This document shows positions 62,417 to 64,000 of a stretch of 64,000 bases of DNA, piece after piece. The DNA lies in assembly GCA_002391235.1 (NCBI GenBank), contig DGRX01000025.1, positions 14,359 through 78,358 on the forward strand, given 5' to 3'. Position 1 is the first letter of the stretch; the number at the start of each line of letters is the position of its first letter. The notes below the pieces were generated by a model that worked only from the letters and a program-made list of their open reading frames with translations, made no database searches and was not told the origin of the DNA. The position numbers and the translations under genes are program-made. Source of the stretch: Treponema sp. UBA4377. GTDB lineage: Bacteria > Spirochaetota > Spirochaetia > Treponematales > Treponemataceae.

Positions 62417-63442
62417 CTAGTTGGAAAGCGAGTAAATGACTTCCTCGCAAAAGAGTTTTGCCATTTCTTGCTGGGCGTTTGAAATCGCCTTCCATTCCGA
62501 CTTGTCTTTTACCGTCACGCTTTTAGACGCTTTTAGAAGGACCTGGCCGTCCGAGATGCTTAGCGCTCCCAAATCTCCGTTGAATGTCACGGAGTAATAG
62601 CCGTCCGCGTCTTTTGTGATTTCTCCGGCGTATTTAACGCGGCCGTAGATTACGTATTTAAAGAGCGAGTTGCCGCTAAGCTGTTTGAGGGCGTCGCTTC
62701 TAATTCTTACAGGATCGTCAGCGTCAATGGAGTTGTGGAAGTCCGCGTTTTGCGCTCCCATAAAGCCCGCTTTCCACAAGCTTCCGGTAAGGGCCTGGGC
62801 GGAAGGCTGCGAACCGTTTCCGATATTGATTCGTCCGTCTTGGCGGTAGTCAACGATTGAAACCAAGATTCCTGTGCGCGCGCCCAAATTGCTTTTTGCC
62901 TTCCAAGGCGCTTCCGCGGCTATTGACGAGGCAAGCTTTATCAAGTCTGGATCGCTTGAAGGCGCTTGCGGGTAGAACAAAACGCTTGCCGAGGCCGACA
63001 ATTCCGGAACCGGCGCCGAGAATTCCGCTACGCCGTTTTGGTCGGTCACGATTTCGGCCTTGGCGTAGTTTACGCTTTCTTGGCTTCTTGAGCTTGGATA
63101 TTCGGCGGTCATTTTGAGGGAGGCCAGGGGCTCTCCTGCGAGGTTTGTGACTTGAATTTTATATGGAGCGGCAAAGGCCCTTCCTTTTACAGTTTCTCTT
63201 GGAGAAGAAAGGACAGAAATCTTTATGTCCTGCAAAAGCTTTTTGTACTGGGTCTTTGATGAAATGGCCGTTGACGCTGGAGCGCTTTCTTTTTTGGCGT
63301 CTTTTTCCGCCGCAGCCTGGGAAGCGGCCTGTTCGACCTTGGCTGGCTCTTGATTTTCCGCGACGCTTTCTTGCTTTGTGGATTCGCAAGAGACAAAGAT
63401 CATGGCTGACAAAACTAGCGAAATTGGCAATACTTTTTTCAT
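62417..63442 (-). CDS. Lipoprotein of unknown function
   Basis: 341 residues, with AGGGTGG before the ATG. Signal sequence with lipobox FVSC (Cys19). An Ala/Glu/Lys/Ser-rich spacer (about 22-60) leads to an Ig-like, strand-rich region (about 75-155: PYKIQVTNLAGEPLASLKMTAEYP and DQNGVAEFSAPVP, resembling a Big_1-type fold). A second domain (about 180-341: GILVSIVDYRQDGRINIGNGSQPSAQALTGSLWKAGF) looks like the LPP20/CsgG-like core found in treponemal lipoproteins. Role unknown, probably surface or periplasmic. It lies upstream of thrC. Confidence 0.7.
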   Translation of the reverse strand: MKKVLPISLVLSAMIFVSCESTKQESVAENQEPAKVEQAASQAAAEKDAKKESAPASTAISSKTQYKKLLQDIKISVLSSPRETVKGRAFAAPYKIQVTNLAGEPLASLKMTAEYPSSRSQESVNYAKAEIVTDQNGVAEFSAPVPELSASASVLFYPQAPSSDPDLIKLASSIAAEAPWKAKSNLGARTGILVSIVDYRQDGRINIGNGSQPSAQALTGSLWKAGFMGAQNADFHNSIDADDPVRIRSDALKQLSGNSLFKYVIYGRVKYAGEITKDADGYYSVTFNGDLGALSISDGQVLLKASKSVTVKDKSEWKAISNAQQEMAKLFCEEVIYSLSN

Positions 63443-63519
63443 TTTTTTCCACCCTAAAATGATTGTTGTAACTTATAAAATATAGCGCTTTTTTCCAAAA
63501 AGTTCAATACTTATCATTG

Positions 63520-63548
63520 TTGCGAAAACTTCCGAAAATAAATATTAT
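63520..63548 (+). promoter_or_regulatory. Promoter of alr, candidate leaderless
   Basis: -35 TTGCGA (63520-63525), 17-base spacer, -10 TATTAT (63543-63548), seven bases, then an ATG at 63556. The -10 box overlaps the alternative first ATG at 63547, which would be excluded from such a transcript. Confidence 0.4.
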
Positions 63549-64000
63549 GAGCGGAATGAGACTTACATTTGCAGAAATTTACATAAAGAACTTTGAAGCC
63601 AACGTAAAGGCGATAAAAAAATTCGTAAAGCCCGGAGTGAAGATTTGCTGCTCGGTCAAGGCAGACGCTTACGGCCACGGAGCCGTCGCTTGCGCCAAAG
63701 CCGCCGTCAAATGCGGAGCCGACTTTTTGGCCGTAGCCACGGTAGGCGAGGGAATCGAATTGCGCGAGGCCAAGATAAAAGCTCCGATTTTGCTTTTAAG
63801 CTACTGCTCTCCGTCCGAGATGGCGGACTTGGTGAAATTCAACATAACGCCCTTTGTCGGCGACGAGGAATACATAGGCTTTTTGGAGCGCGCGGTCCAA
63901 AAGGCTTTCAAGGCCAAGAGTGCCGCCGGCGCGACTGATGGCAAGGCCAAGAACGCGGCGGCCAAAAAGTTCGCGGTCCACTTGGCCGTTGACAGCGGAA
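63547..64000 (+). CDS. alr: Alanine racemase, N-terminal part
   Basis: First 151 codons, running off the right edge. The enzyme makes D-alanine for peptidoglycan. Seen: the PLP Lys38 in SVKADAYGHG, VATVGEGIELR and the ILLLSYCS strand. Before HLAVDSG (the usual VHLKIDTG) there is an Ala/Lys-rich insert, about residues 119-141, containing TDGKAKNAAA that is related to inserts in murC and the ABC fusion. The start could be 63547 (MSGMRLTF) or 63556 (MRLTF), the latter if the promoter at 63520-63548 is used. D-alanine supply fits dacA and murC in the same window. Confidence 0.9.
   Translation, partial: MSGMRLTFAEIYIKNFEANVKAIKKFVKPGVKICCSVKADAYGHGAVACAKAAVKCGADFLAVATVGEGIELREAKIKAPILLLSYCSPSEMADLVKFNITPFVGDEEYIGFLERAVQKAFKAKSAAGATDGKAKNAAAKKFAVHLAVDSG

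Overview
The window is 64 kb of one contiguous, densely packed chromosome region of a bacterium with an outer membrane. Evidence for that cell type: an FhaC-type two-partner secretion (TPS) transporter, a Skp/OmpH-like chaperone, TolC and RND efflux parts, MurC, and a DD-carboxypeptidase. Promoters are of the ordinary sigma-70 type (TTGnnn, 17 bases, TAnnnT), which argues against Bacteroidota. Many lipoproteins with loose lipoboxes, a PilZ protein, a GldA/F/G-type transporter and frequent TTG/GTG starts make a spirochaete of the Treponema type my best guess. That is inference, not proof. No gap longer than 300 bases lacks a gene; the largest non-coding stretches are about 100 to 125 bases. I saw no rRNA, CRISPR array, transposase, integrase or phage gene.

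Layout. (1) 1-15925: a TPS locus. A TpsB-type transporter (cut by the window edge) is divergent from a giant TpsA exoprotein of about 4412 residues, which is followed by a Skp-like lipoprotein and an Ig/DUF6273-like anchored protein. (2) 15954-19754: murC, yicC, a cytidylate-kinase-like gene and a PAP2 phosphatase. (3) 19738-25287: tRNA-Leu(CAG), a MATE exporter, thiamine pyrophosphokinase, CCA-adding enzyme, two unknown membrane proteins and an AroH-type chorismate mutase. (4) 25284-35513: a GlgA-like glycosyltransferase, metG, a FemAB-type ligase, RNase Z, a three-in-one ABC transporter/GldG fusion and a DUF4340 partner. (5) 35530-43854: a CPBP protease divergent from a chain of PilZ, helical-repeat, ComEC-like, rsmA, yggS, small membrane protein, rluD and a second RluA-family enzyme. 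(6) 43915-46706: dacA divergent from uraA. (7) 46725-60309, minus strand: nine overlapping genes forming an AT-richer export operon (unknown periplasmic protein, TPR lipoprotein, unknown secreted protein, TolC, membrane fusion lipoprotein, two Ig-like lipoproteins, two different RND permeases). (8) 60398-64000: dCMP deaminase, threonine synthase, a lipoprotein and the start of alr.

The most notable cross-cutting observations are these. Several genes lack a Shine-Dalgarno site and have a good -10 box about 6 bases before the start codon, which predicts leaderless mRNAs. Short Ala/Lys/Thr- or Ser/Gly-rich segments with related DNA sequence are inserted in frame in otherwise conserved enzymes (MurC, the ABC fusion, Alr, the CCA enzyme, FemAB). 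A repeated TTAGGCTTGC motif occurs in pairs between convergent genes. The RND operon pairs two pumps with two Ig-like surface or periplasmic lipoproteins, and is the best candidate for an undescribed system.
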